Of a stretch of 64,000 nucleotides of DNA, positions 10,901-18,124 are shown piece after piece. Both the position numbers and the translations under genes were made by a program. A model generated the notes under the pieces. That model did not search any database. It was not told the origin of the DNA and was given only the letters and a program-made list of their open reading frames with translations. The stretch is from positions 3,100,001 through 3,164,000 of the forward strand of contig NZ_JAGRPV010000001.1 in the NCBI RefSeq assembly GCF_030014955.1, given 5' to 3'. Position 1 is the stretch's first letter. Each line of letters begins with the position of its first letter. The DNA comes from Cohnella hashimotonis (GTDB lineage: Bacteria; Bacillota; Bacilli; Paenibacillales; Paenibacillaceae).

Positions 10901-12901
10901 AAGAGCCAGGCCGATCACGGCGCCTATATCGGCCACAGCTCGGCGCTTGTGTTCGACGGCATGATGGTGTCAGATTCGCCAGGCGGAGGCATGCAGTTCT
11001 ATGCGGGGGACAACTACGATATTCAAGCCGAGGATGTCGTTATCAAGAATAGCGTGTTCGCCGGATCCAAGTACGGCCTCATTCTCGTCGGGATTCAGGG
11101 GTTCACGGTTACGAACAATACGTTCTACAATAGCTGGTCCAACGATCTGTATCTAGATTGGAACGTGCGGGACAATCTGTTCCAGAACAATATTTTTTAC
11201 AACGACCGTACGGAGCCGTACGATTCGGTCGACGGCCTGGTGAAGCCGGTCATCGTCGGATACCAGTACAATGTCGTTCGAACGAACCCGGACCAATCGA
11301 CGACAGACATGGTCGTGAACAATACGTTCCGCAATAATATGTACGATTACAAAACGTTCTCTCCGAACGCGCAATTCCGCTCAGACGTTATGCCCATCGC
11401 CGAATTCATATCGGCCGAGAACGCGGCGGAGACGAACAATCGCTACAGCATTATGTTCGCAGGAGAAGCAAGCTTCAAAGGTTCGACCGCCGGCGCCGCG
11501 GACGATTACGAGGCGGCCCAACGAATTTTCGATCATATGTTGGACCTGAAGGACGACAGCGATGCGATTGACGAAGGCGTGACGGAATTCGCGCCCGTTA
11601 AGGACATCGTGGGACGCGACCGGGCAGGCTTGCCGGATCTGGGCGCGTACGAGAATCCGAACGGCGGAAGCGACAATAACGGCAATAACGGCAATAACGG
11701 CAATTCTAGCGGCAACGACGGTTCGGCGCCCATCATCGGCACGATCGCCAATCCGTCGCTGGATGCCAAGACGGGCATTGCCTCTGCGCGAATGAACGAT
11801 CAGGAGATGGAGGCGGCGCTGAATTCGGCATCGACGGGCGCGGACGGCGGAACGTCGATTCAAATCAAGCTGCCCCGGACGCAAGGCGCAAGCGCTTATT
11901 CCGTCGAGCTGCCCAACCCGGTCTCCTTCGCGAAGGGTTCCGTGCAGCTTGTCGTGAACACGTCTTCGGGTACGGTAACGATTCCCGGCAAAGTCCTGAA
12001 TGCCGCCGGTGCCGGCCGCTTGACGCTTGTCATCGGTTCGTCGTTATCGCCGTCCGGCCTCGTGACGGACGAGGTGACGCTTACCCTGACGCAAGACGGC
12101 AAGCCCGTCTCGCTGTCGATGGGGAACACCCGTGCCGACAAGGTTAAGGTCGAACTGCCGTATGCGCCGACCGCCGAACAGCGCAAGCGGCCGGAGACGA
12201 TCGCGGTATGGCGTTCCGGCAGCCAAGGCAGCGCGATCGCGGTTCCGAGCGCCTTCTACGATGCTGCGGCTGGCGCGGTCGTCTTTGAAGCGGATGCGCC
12301 GGGCACATATCGGATAACGGACGGCTATAAAAGCTTTAAAGATATGGCTCGAACCGACTGGGCCAAACATGCCGTGGAGGTTCTTGCATCCAAAGGAATC
12401 GTAAACGGCGTATCGGCTGAAGCGTTCGCGCCTTCGGCGACCATCCGCAGAGGGGACTTCGTGACTCTCCTGGTTCGGGCTCTGGGCCTGAACGCCGATG
12501 CGGTCCAAAACTTCGACGATGTCCAATCGGGAGATTATTACGCCCGGGAGATCGCGATCGCCAAAAGCCTCGGCATCGCGAAGGGCGCCGCCGGCAGCTT
12601 TAACCCCAAGTCCAATATCAGCAGACAGGATATGATGGTACTCGCGCACCGGGCATTGCTGGCTGCCGGCTACCCCATGGCAAGCGGAACGGGCGATGCG
12701 TTAGGCACGTTTGCGGACAAGTCGGATGTTGCTTCCTACGCGCTAGACAGCCTTTCGACACTGGCGTCCGAACAGCTCGTCAAGGGTTCGGGAGGCAAGC
12801 TGAACCCGCTGGCCGACACCTCCCGCGCAGAAGCTGCGGTGCTGCTTTACAACATCTACAACAAGAGATACATGGATTTATCGTCTAGGACGCAACAGTA
12901 A
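4982..12901 (+). CDS. Giant SLH-anchored multi-module right-handed beta-helix surface protein
   Basis: A 2639-residue secreted protein. A signal peptide (about residues 1-30, ending near PALAGG) precedes six beta-helix modules that begin near residues 36, 344, 773, 1155, 1444 and 1791. Most open with a variant of Y-x-V-x-x-x-G-x-D-x-N-x-G-T and close with DIGAY. Many N-N-x-F/I-type turns in between are typical of pectate-lyase-like helices. An Ig-like Big_5 domain sits near 660-770, an Asn/Gly-rich linker near 2226-2249, and three SLH domains at about 2448-2639 that should bind cell-wall polymer. The start is ATG 4982 with GGGAGGA 6 nt upstream. It is probably a surface polysaccharide-binding or -cleaving protein; enzymatic activity is not proven. 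A GH35 gene follows. Confidence 0.9.
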   Translation: MKPKFNRAIAALLAILLVCTLLPQKPALAGGTGEGATYYVANDGDDANAGSAEAPFQSFAKGVAQLQPGDTLVIRAGSYSEALVLDGLTGTAQAPITIRGEEGANITASAYVNAPFWKNFALSVTNSEYVRISNLNLTFGGTPSTGDSYTAGISNAKHVTLQNNRLVADGPAYAVFYLNTNNEALVLDSNYVEGSDNAFYGYGLHHTTVTNNIFTQWWTFHFESGTSANNIVSNNVFAGTGEHFYGGTYENSIITNNIFLGNPSLSQGDGNTVGWNSVTGESYKTSDSDVMATAEEMFVSSSDYHLKDGSPGIDAGTGTGLPPNDRDGSVRYGTPDIGAYTYGQVYYLDGNAASGGDGRSEAAAFNRLADANAAIVPGATLLIKPGTYAGNLTIAGTGASDSKPIAIRKLGEGTVQINGGSGPAVALTDIANVSIDGLSLASSSNSALLADGLVNGDISNSTFTTAVHGIEITGQTSGSRFHGNTFKQIDQKGILLKDSSNNQIYNNVFDNYKNILNEGGSFTDTRIMNNVFISHYGDGANVILKGTNTGSTIANNIFRAEGPVAVQAPASFFEAETGNSVDYNLYDSTGAGLTGGKPANEANSVYGDPLFVSDTDFHLQMGSAAINRGTSANAPPQDRDGNVRFGATDIGAYEYAGDTSAFYVIAQTPQGTGNSVQSKIDIVLSEKTNDDNGNIASNIEISTVVDGIAMAVPGSFGATDEGTGTKITFTPSAPLNYDSTYTVKIKKDLMSANGNYLPADVSWNFGTEAFIMNEYFISPNGSDANLGTIDSPKKTVSTGLIAKLKAGDTVYFREGAYNGIIVLQSISGTADKPITFKSYQNEKAVLTSDHADYIIYLGHSQHIRIEGLTFAPNASQNGSRGAALRIDNHSAGGKQSSGIVVKGNRFENCGTAIATRDLANVGYGDFEFSNNTVYSNDSWGFYFQEVRVKAGSYGKIFNNVIYGASRSLNLWGKSANLLFYNNTFADTYDSVGGSGRFDIYPVQGTYDAIANPINISKDLVFKNNIFTKPIRTQLEGGKAIIDASQNVAFDHNVYSIAGTSRVTFNYGGEGPNLTLPELQSGTAWANQGRPLETGGRSGEVKFVDTASDARIIFGTNPAIGAAVSTIVPGVEAPATDINGKPRTQNEAGAFAFDQTFAFVGKNTGEADGSPLHPYPSIEAALRAGAKSIQVMAGTYEGVEQLDMSESTGEGDVTVEPYNGDVILNGAVDIVGSADKAITLRGLTLAGDVAASGQKVGLDGNQIKGTVTLNQADETAVTNNVFAPAASAAITLVGTANGDVANNVISNRQSALRLTSGSLHNRIYNNTLYENDDDVVISQDSTGNTFKNNIFSTLPDSFANNAFDYNLYNADTIGEADLSAISEAHAVKAPAEFINAKAKDFRIYKGSPAVGAGIMDANTPSKDINGIARKSPVDIGAYAAAAVQVTYYVDRVAGSDNNAGTQSAPFATIAAALSVLRNGEKVLVKAGTYDENIVLADRTGQNAGDYAIQAEGNVMLNGTISLNGATGVTLDGFTVHPGSGLAAVTLIDSPKTTLNRLTIAGAKYAIDAKGSPELSVGSVRVQQVEKGIVLEGGGAAMTASVTQSIIDGASVRAIDANDGVSLTVDTSVIANSGEGAVGTNAAELFLYNNTFYNNNGYSLSASGANRLQLANNIFARSEKGQGALVSLSNTAQLFSDYNLYDAAEDEKIVRMDGNELTLAAFAGSGAEQHGKIGNPAFKDAANGNYKPGKGSVASRNGARSINGQTAPAADLEGTPYSALGQDIGAYYSPYSMKTIHLAGDNVGSLTGDGSAEHPFRTFAQAINAADSGDTIIIHKGIYNGRYDIVDKHGVADAPIVIRASTDPNDPLDLPNASLPGPVFTSKANYQDRDEEASAETMTQIADSSYLTIEGLYVTGYRGAGIWTMNSDHLTLRNLNIWDIDTPQDITSGVQGLLVNYTTNSLFQNIRIWDIGQTRKSQADHGAYIGHSSALVFDGMMVSDSPGGGMQFYAGDNYDIQAEDVVIKNSVFAGSKYGLILVGIQGFTVTNNTFYNSWSNDLYLDWNVRDNLFQNNIFYNDRTEPYDSVDGLVKPVIVGYQYNVVRTNPDQSTTDMVVNNTFRNNMYDYKTFSPNAQFRSDVMPIAEFISAENAAETNNRYSIMFAGEASFKGSTAGAADDYEAAQRIFDHMLDLKDDSDAIDEGVTEFAPVKDIVGRDRAGLPDLGAYENPNGGSDNNGNNGNNGNSSGNDGSAPIIGTIANPSLDAKTGIASARMNDQEMEAALNSASTGADGGTSIQIKLPRTQGASAYSVELPNPVSFAKGSVQLVVNTSSGTVTIPGKVLNAAGAGRLTLVIGSSLSPSGLVTDEVTLTLTQDGKPVSLSMGNTRADKVKVELPYAPTAEQRKRPETIAVWRSGSQGSAIAVPSAFYDAAAGAVVFEADAPGTYRITDGYKSFKDMARTDWAKHAVEVLASKGIVNGVSAEAFAPSATIRRGDFVTLLVRALGLNADAVQNFDDVQSGDYYAREIAIAKSLGIAKGAAGSFNPKSNISRQDMMVLAHRALLAAGYPMASGTGDALGTFADKSDVASYALDSLSTLASEQLVKGSGGKLNPLADTSRAEAAVLLYNIYNKRYMDLSSRTQQ

Positions 12902-12907
12902 GGCCAG

Positions 12908-12945
12908 GCCGAGAGTCCCGCGCGACAAGGGGCTCTCGGCTTTTT
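12908..12945 (+). terminator. Rho-independent terminator after the giant gene
   Basis: GCCGAGAG (12908-12915) pairs with CTCTCGGC (12933-12940), followed by TTTTT. The loop is 17 nt. It separates the giant gene from the GH35 gene only 35 nt further on, so the latter is expressed by read-through or by a promoter inside the giant gene. Confidence 0.85.
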
Positions 12946-12979
12946 GAATCGAACCGGAGCGATGAAAGGGAGTTGCGCG

Positions 12980-14773
12980 ATGAACAACGCGACATTCGGC
13001 ATTGAGGCCGGGCATTTTGTCTATAACGGACAGAAAATCCGGTTGATCAGCGGCGCGATGCATTATTTCCGGATCGTGCCGGATTATTGGGAAGATAGAC
13101 TGCTCAAGCTAAGGGCATGCGGATTCAACGCGGTAGAAACCTATATCCCTTGGAATTTGCACGAGCCGAAGGAAGGCTGCTTCAACTTCGAGGGGATGGC
13201 GGACATTCGGCGATTTATCAAGCTGGCGCACGGTCTGGACTTATTTGTCATCGTGCGGCCAAGCCCATATATATGTGCGGAATGGGAGTTCGGAGGGCTG
13301 CCGGCTTGGCTGCTTGCGGACGCCAACATCCGGCTCCGATGCATGCACCAACCTTATCTGGACAAAGTCGACGCTTATTTCGATGTGCTATTGCCTTTGC
13401 TGAAGCCCTTACTCTGTACGAACGGCGGACCGATCATCGCCGCGCAGATCGAAAATGAGTACGGCAGCTACGGCAACGACAAGGCATATTTACAATATTT
13501 AAAAGACGGAATGGTCCGACGAGGGATCGATGTCTTATTGTTTACGTCCGACGGAGCGGAGGACGGCATGCTTCAAGGCGGCGCCTTGCTCCCGCAAGTG
13601 CTTGCGACGATTAATTTCGGTTCGAAGCCGGATACGTCCTTCGAGAAACTGGCGCAATATCAACCCGATCAGCCGATGATGTGCATGGAATATTGGAACG
13701 GATGGTTTGACCATTGGGGCGAATCGCATCACGTTAGAGATTTCGAAGACGTAGCCATCGAATTGGACAGCATGTTAAGTTCTGGAGCGTCCGTCAACTT
13801 CTATATGTTCCACGGAGGAACGAACTTCGGTTTTTATAATGGCGCCAATTACTTCAATCGATACGAACCAATAGTTACAAGCTACGATTACAATGCACTG
13901 CTGAATGAAGCGGGAGAAGTGACCGAAAAATACTGGGCGATTCGCGAAGTCATTGCCAAACACGTCGAAATCCCCGTAGATCTGCTGCCCGAACCGATAA
14001 AAAAGAAAACCTTCGGCGTTATCCCATTAACGGAGCAAGCGAAGTTGCTCGATCAGTTGGATTCGTTGACTCAACCGGTGTACAGCGTGTACCCTGAGAC
14101 GATGGAAAGACTAGGGCAAGATTACGGATTTATTTACTATCGAACGAAAGTATCCGGCCCCAGAACAAAAAACAAGCTCGTCATTCAGGAAGTGAGGGAC
14201 CGGGCGTTGGTATATCTGGACGGCAAATACCAAGGAATTATCGACAGAACCGATCATGACATCGGCTTGGATATCGGCGAGCGCGACATCGTCGTGACGA
14301 CGCCTCCCGAAGGCTCTAGTCTGGGCATATTGGTTGAAAATCAGGGCCGGGTCAACTATGGTTGGATGCTTAAGGATGCCAAAGGAATTACCGAAGGGGT
14401 AAGACTGGGCGGACAGTTCTTGTTCGGATGGGACATCTTCACCCTGCCGATGGAGGACCTGAGCGCGCTATCCTTCGAGTCCGTCGCTTCGGATCGCAAA
14501 AGTCAGGCCGTTCTTGCTTCTCCGACCTTCTTTAAAGGCTCTTTCGAAATTACGGAACCCGCCGATACGTTTTTGAAGCTGGAGGGATGGAGCAAGGGAA
14601 ATGTCTTTATCAACGGATTTAATCTGGGACGGTACTGGAACGTCGGTCCGCAAAAGACGCTATACGTTCCTGGACCGCTGCTTAAAGAAGGACCAAACGA
14701 AATCATCGTGCTTGAGCTGCACGCTGTAAACGAACCGGTCGTTCAGTTCCAGGATCATATGGAACTGGGCTAA
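12980..14773 (+). CDS. GH35 beta-galactosidase
   Basis: A 597-residue glycoside hydrolase family 35 enzyme that removes terminal beta-galactose. The family signature GGPIIAAQIENEYGSYG places the acid/base at Glu160, and CMEYWNGWFD gives the nucleophile Glu237. The N-terminal TIM barrel ends near 330 and is followed by beta-sandwich domains with a C-terminal GFNLGRYWNVGPQ jelly-roll motif. No signal peptide is present, so it probably acts in the cytosol on imported oligosaccharides. In-frame codons at 12944 and 12962 were rejected in favour of ATG 12980, which has AAAGGGAG 7 nt upstream. Together with the surface protein it suggests use of a galactose-containing glycan. Confidence 0.93.
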   Translation: MNNATFGIEAGHFVYNGQKIRLISGAMHYFRIVPDYWEDRLLKLRACGFNAVETYIPWNLHEPKEGCFNFEGMADIRRFIKLAHGLDLFVIVRPSPYICAEWEFGGLPAWLLADANIRLRCMHQPYLDKVDAYFDVLLPLLKPLLCTNGGPIIAAQIENEYGSYGNDKAYLQYLKDGMVRRGIDVLLFTSDGAEDGMLQGGALLPQVLATINFGSKPDTSFEKLAQYQPDQPMMCMEYWNGWFDHWGESHHVRDFEDVAIELDSMLSSGASVNFYMFHGGTNFGFYNGANYFNRYEPIVTSYDYNALLNEAGEVTEKYWAIREVIAKHVEIPVDLLPEPIKKKTFGVIPLTEQAKLLDQLDSLTQPVYSVYPETMERLGQDYGFIYYRTKVSGPRTKNKLVIQEVRDRALVYLDGKYQGIIDRTDHDIGLDIGERDIVVTTPPEGSSLGILVENQGRVNYGWMLKDAKGITEGVRLGGQFLFGWDIFTLPMEDLSALSFESVASDRKSQAVLASPTFFKGSFEITEPADTFLKLEGWSKGNVFINGFNLGRYWNVGPQKTLYVPGPLLKEGPNEIIVLELHAVNEPVVQFQDHMELG

Positions 14774-14796
14774 TATAGAGAAGGGAATACACTGGA

Positions 14797-14823
14797 GGCA
14801 CGCCTGCATGAGGCGTGTCTTTT
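14797..14823 (+). terminator. Terminator after the GH35 gene
   Basis: GGCACGCC (14797-14804) pairs with GGCGTGTC (14812-14819), with one G-U pair and a 7-nt loop, and TTTT follows. The stretch from here to 15312 has no convincing gene. Confidence 0.8.
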
Positions 14824-15134
14824 CATTTGGGCCAGAACGCGTGGCCGCCGATACCGAAATTGAAATTAGTACGATAAATAACTGAAATCTGTTGTATGGG
14901 CGCAGTCTGACGGTTATAAGGCGGTCGAACTTTCTAGATGGAATGAAACAACGCCGCTGGCTTCGGTGGATGCCTTCACTAAACGCCGAATGCATGATTT
15001 ATTTGTAATTTCGTGGAAAGATACCAAAAAAACATTCGTTACGTTCGAAGAATGATTATTATTATTGTGAAGCTCGTGCGCTATTATTTTATATATCTTT
15101 TTCACAAAACCCGTATTTTATACAGATGTCTATA

Positions 15135-15181
15135 ATCATGATTAATCCCTTATACATCAAGAGTTTAATCATGATGTATAA
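15135..15181. repeat. Two interleaved inverted repeats
   Basis: ATCATGATTAA (15135-15145) is the reverse complement of TTAATCATGAT (15165-15175). TTATACATCA (15150-15159) is the reverse complement of TGATGTATAA (15172-15181). The two right arms overlap by 4 nt, so only one hairpin can form fully at a time. The region is AT-rich and non-coding. Confidence 0.8.
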
Positions 15182-15260
15182 CATTATGGCGCCTCGTTTT
15201 AACGTTTCGAAAAGCTAAGTTTCCTTTTCGAAGTTTGCGCTATCCCCAAAAAATAAAAAT

Positions 15261-15287
15261 AAGGATTCCAGTTAACCTGGAATCCTT
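15261..15287 (-). terminator. Terminator of the HisD-family transcription unit
   Basis: AAGGATTCCAG (15261-15271) pairs with CTGGAATCCTT (15277-15287) with a 5-nt loop. On the minus strand the stem is followed by a long T-rich tract (complement of the A-rich 15247-15260), so it ends leftward transcription. Confidence 0.88.
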
Positions 15288-15312
15288 ACGTCAGTTATAC
15301 ATCCGTATCTAC

Positions 15313-15501
15313 TCAGAGTAAATATGTCTGTCCGCTGCATTGAATCGATTCGATCCGGTCGAGTCGGAAATGCTCCACCTCGCCCGATTGCTCGCACCAG
15401 GCGATCACAGCCACATGCTCCTGAGTAGCTTGGGAATACGTCCGGTACGGGTGAATGTCAACTTCATGCTCACCAATGTTGTCTCTTGATTTGAGACCGA
15501 G
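15313..15501 (-). pseudogene. Start-less C-terminal fragment, WYL-domain-like
   Basis: A 62-codon open frame without a usable start runs from the stop codon of the HisD-family gene, in the same frame, to TGA at 15315-15313. It reads DIHPYRTYSQATQEHVAVIA, then CEQSGEVEHFRLDRIESI near its end. The pattern of a hydrophobic strand ending in a Cys residue and then F-R-L-D-R-I resembles the end of WYL-domain regulators. The terminator at 15261-15287 lies just after it. I infer a decayed gene remnant left behind the dehydrogenase gene; the family call is tentative. Confidence 0.4.
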
Positions 15502-16788
15502 TTATATTAACGAATGAGACAAGTATCTTCGAACCCGCAAGTCGGCTTGCGCTTTATGCCCGGCAAAATGCTCCAATTCGCAAAGACGGGAAACATACTG
15601 CCCGACAAGTCTGCTTGCCTCCTCCGTGCAGCGTTGATAGGTGACCGTCTTCAAATATTTGCCCACCCATAATCCTCCGGTATACCGCGCGGCGCCCTTC
15701 GTAGGCAGCGTATGGTTGGTCCCGATCGCCTTATCGCCGTACGCCACGTTTGTTTCGGGACCGAGGAACAGCGCTCCGTAGTTTTTCATGTTGTGCAGAA
15801 AATAGTCCGGATCTTCCGTCAGCACCTCGACATGCTCATAAGCCAGCTTATCGGCTTCGGCCAAGGCTTCCTGAACGTTGTCCACAACCATAACCGCTCC
15901 ATAGTCGCGCCATGATTTGCCTGCAATATCCGCGGTAGGAAGACTTTCAAGCTGACGGTCAATTTCAACTAGCGTTTCCTGCGCCAGCGTCTCCGACGTC
16001 GTAATGAGAACCGCAGGCGATGTCGGACCATGCTCCGCCTGGCCCAGCAAATCGGTCGCGACCATTTCGGCATCCGCCGTATGGTCGGCGATGACTAGAA
16101 CCTCCGTCGGCCCTGCGAATAAATCGATCCCCACTTTTCCGTACAACTGGCGTTTGGCTTCCGCAACGTAAGCGTTTCCAGGGCCAACCAGCATATCCAC
16201 CGGTTTGATCGTTTCGGTTCCAATGGCCATAGCGGCCATCGCCTGAATGCCGCCTAGAATATAAATCTCGTCGGCTCCGGCCATGGCCATCGCACAGACC
16301 GTTGCGGCGGGTACGGTTCCTTCAATCGGCGGCGTACATGCGATCACGCGGGAGACCCCCGCCACTTTTGCCGTTACAATGCTCATGTGTGCCGATGCGA
16401 CCATCGGATAACGGCCGCCCGGAACATAACAGCCCACGCTGCTTACCGGGATGTGTTTATGGCCAAGCACGACGCCCGGCAGCGTCTCAACCTCCAGATC
16501 ATGAATCGTTTCCCTTTGTTTTGAAGCAAAATTGCGAATTTGGGTCTGTGCGAAGCGGATATCTTCTTTGACGCTATCCGGTACGGACCTCACGATCTCG
16601 GAGATCTGCTCAACGCTGAGCCGGAAGTGTTCGGGGGACCAGTGGTCAAACTTCCCGGACAGCTCCCTTACCGCCTCATCCCCGCGTGCGGACACATCCC
16701 GAATCACAGATCGGACGGTATCGTAGACTGTTTGATCCTCCTGATAGAAGTCGGCGGGCGTCATGCCCTGCTTGATGAACTTGACCAT
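15502..16788 (-). CDS. Histidinol dehydrogenase-family NAD-dependent dehydrogenase
   Basis: A 428-residue member of the HisD family, zinc- and NAD-dependent enzymes that oxidise an alcohol to an acid in two steps. The expected zinc and catalytic residues are present: Gln250 and His253 (GQAEHGP), Glu318-His319 (YEHVEV), Asp352 (AYGDKAIG) and His411. [11 protein letters not shown] and NHTLPT are also intact. ATG 16788 is preferred over 16794 because AAGGAG (16801-16796) is 7 nt away. No other his genes are nearby and the gene is paired with a LacI regulator. A catabolic role on another amino- or sulfo-alcohol (as in HpsN-like homologues) is therefore more likely than histidine synthesis. Substrate is unknown. 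Confidence 0.85.
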   Translation of the reverse strand: MVKFIKQGMTPADFYQEDQTVYDTVRSVIRDVSARGDEAVRELSGKFDHWSPEHFRLSVEQISEIVRSVPDSVKEDIRFAQTQIRNFASKQRETIHDLEVETLPGVVLGHKHIPVSSVGCYVPGGRYPMVASAHMSIVTAKVAGVSRVIACTPPIEGTVPAATVCAMAMAGADEIYILGGIQAMAAMAIGTETIKPVDMLVGPGNAYVAEAKRQLYGKVGIDLFAGPTEVLVIADHTADAEMVATDLLGQAEHGPTSPAVLITTSETLAQETLVEIDRQLESLPTADIAGKSWRDYGAVMVVDNVQEALAEADKLAYEHVEVLTEDPDYFLHNMKNYGALFLGPETNVAYGDKAIGTNHTLPTKGAARYTGGLWVGKYLKTVTYQRCTEEASRLVGQYVSRLCELEHFAGHKAQADLRVRRYLSHSLI

Positions 16789-16810
16789 TCTCATGCTCCT
16801 TCGCAGGTAA

Positions 16811-16824
16811 TGAATACGTATTCA
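16811..16824. promoter_or_regulatory. LacI-type operator at the HisD-family promoter
   Basis: TGAATACGTATTCA is a perfect 14-bp palindrome lying just after the -10 element of the dehydrogenase promoter. Nearly the same site sits at the LacI gene (17966-17979). Confidence 0.82.
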
Positions 16825-16829
16825 CGAAA

Positions 16830-16858
16830 ATGGTAACACCTGCCTATCTTTTCGTCAA
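16830..16858 (-). promoter_or_regulatory. Promoter of the HisD-family gene
   Basis: On the minus strand TTGACG (16858-16853) is followed after 17 nt by TACCAT (16835-16830). The predicted start of transcription falls inside the 16811-16824 palindrome, which fits repression by steric block. Confidence 0.65.
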
Positions 16859-16901
16859 CCACGATTTCTTCGCCTTTTTGCAGCAGCCGGAGATCATGCA
16901 A

Positions 16902-16930
16902 GAAGCCCCCTGCGCCAGGCAGGAGGCTTC
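16902..16930 (-). terminator. Hairpin after the LacI-family gene
   Basis: A 12-bp stem (16902-16913 with 16919-16930, one G-U pair, 5-nt loop) stands 11 nt beyond the LacI stop codon. The T-run on the minus side is poor, so termination strength is uncertain. Confidence 0.65.
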
Positions 16931-16941
16931 CTTGTTGTTCC

Positions 16942-17952
16942 TTAGCTACCGGATGAGTTTACGGGACCCGTCGTCTTTCTCACAATCAGCTCCGGCCTTA
17001 ACGTGATCTGGATGGCATTCCTCTCGGAATCGCCTTTTTCAATCAACTCGAACAGGGATTCGGCTGCGATCGTGCCCATGGCGAATTTTTGATGGCCGAC
17101 TGTAGTCAGCTGAACGGCACGATGGGACGCCATCCGCGTATTATCGATCCCCGACAGACTGATGTCCTCCGGAATCCGCAGACCCATCATGAGGATGATA
17201 TCCATGCAGATCAGCGCGATGGCGTCCGTTGCGCAAATGATGGCGGTCGGCAGCTCCGGACGGTTCAACATCGTGAATACCATTCTTTCAATCTCTTCCG
17301 TAGTCGTGTCGATAAAACTCGTCCATTCCGGCTTCATTTCCAGACCGTGCTCCTGCATCACCTGCTTGAATCCGACGCTTCTCTCCTGGAAGGTCGAGAA
17401 GTCCGTTTTCCCGGACAGATAGGCTATTTTGCGGTGACCCAGGCCAATCAGGTGACGCGTAACCTCCGCGACGGCCGATGGATTGTCAAGGACGACATAA
17501 TGACCTCCGCTCTTAGATCTCCTATTAAAAAAGACACAGGGCACCTTGACCCGCTCCAACTGTTCCACAAGCGGATCGTCGAGCTTGATGAGCGACAACA
17601 GCACGCCGTCCACTTTGCTGCTCATGATCAAATCAAACAAATCCGGAACCTTGTTCTCGTCTTCGAAATAAACAAGCGTTTTGTAGCCTTTATGCTTCGC
17701 GAATTGAACGATGGAATCGGTCGTTTCGGCAAAAAAGCCGTTCTGCAGCGAGCCTGAAATCAGCGCAATCGTTCGGGTCGTATTGGTAACCAGGCTTCTG
17801 GCAATCAGGTTGGGAACATACTGAAGTTGCTCTATGGCTTGCAGCACCTTCATTCTGGTCTCCGGTTTCACGCTTTGTGGATTGTTCAACACTCGCGACA
17901 CCGTAGCCTGGGACACACCGGCCTTCTTCGCCACATCGATGGAGGAACTCAT
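16942..17952 (-). CDS. LacI-family transcriptional regulator
   Basis: A 336-residue LacI/GalR regulator. The N-terminal helix-turn-helix reads DVAKKAGVSQATVSRVLNNP (about residues 5-24) with the hinge region near 45-60. The periplasmic-binding-protein-like effector domain fills the rest and includes the usual GIDNTRMA-type segment near the C-terminus. I chose ATG 17952 over the upstream in-frame codon because AAAGGAT lies about 6 nt before it. Its own promoter and that of the adjacent HisD-family gene share the same palindrome. Autoregulated control of that dehydrogenase, relieved by an unknown small molecule, is therefore the simplest reading. Confidence 0.92.
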   Translation of the reverse strand: MSSSIDVAKKAGVSQATVSRVLNNPQSVKPETRMKVLQAIEQLQYVPNLIARSLVTNTTRTIALISGSLQNGFFAETTDSIVQFAKHKGYKTLVYFEDENKVPDLFDLIMSSKVDGVLLSLIKLDDPLVEQLERVKVPCVFFNRRSKSGGHYVVLDNPSAVAEVTRHLIGLGHRKIAYLSGKTDFSTFQERSVGFKQVMQEHGLEMKPEWTSFIDTTTEEIERMVFTMLNRPELPTAIICATDAIALICMDIILMMGLRIPEDISLSGIDNTRMASHRAVQLTTVGHQKFAMGTIAAESLFELIEKGDSERNAIQITLRPELIVRKTTGPVNSSGS

Positions 17953-17965
17953 GAATAATCCTTTC

Positions 17966-17979
17966 TGAATACGCATTCA
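17966..17979. promoter_or_regulatory. Autoregulatory operator of the LacI-family gene
   Basis: TGAATACGCATTCA differs by one base from the perfect palindrome at 16811-16824 and sits between the -10 element and the ribosome-binding site of the regulator gene. Confidence 0.8.
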
Positions 17980-17988
17980 TTCAATCGG

Positions 17989-18017
17989 ATTATAGAAGCT
18001 GATCGTTGATCTGTCAA
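17989..18017 (-). promoter_or_regulatory. Consensus promoter of the LacI-family gene
   Basis: TTGACA (18017-18012), 17-nt spacer and TATAAT (17994-17989) on the minus strand match the SigA consensus perfectly. Confidence 0.85.
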
Positions 18018-18124
18018 TGGTTTCGAGCCTGAGTTTTAAACTGACCCTACGCGTCGGAGTAGTTACCACACTTTCGTTTGTATAATAAGCGTAGCTTATC
18101 TTCCGTCCGGCGCAGTATCGCCAT

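Noticed and set aside
14914..15105. 63-codon minus-strand frame
   Set aside because: There is no ribosome-binding site, the composition is Asn/His-rich and random-like, and no domain is recognisable.
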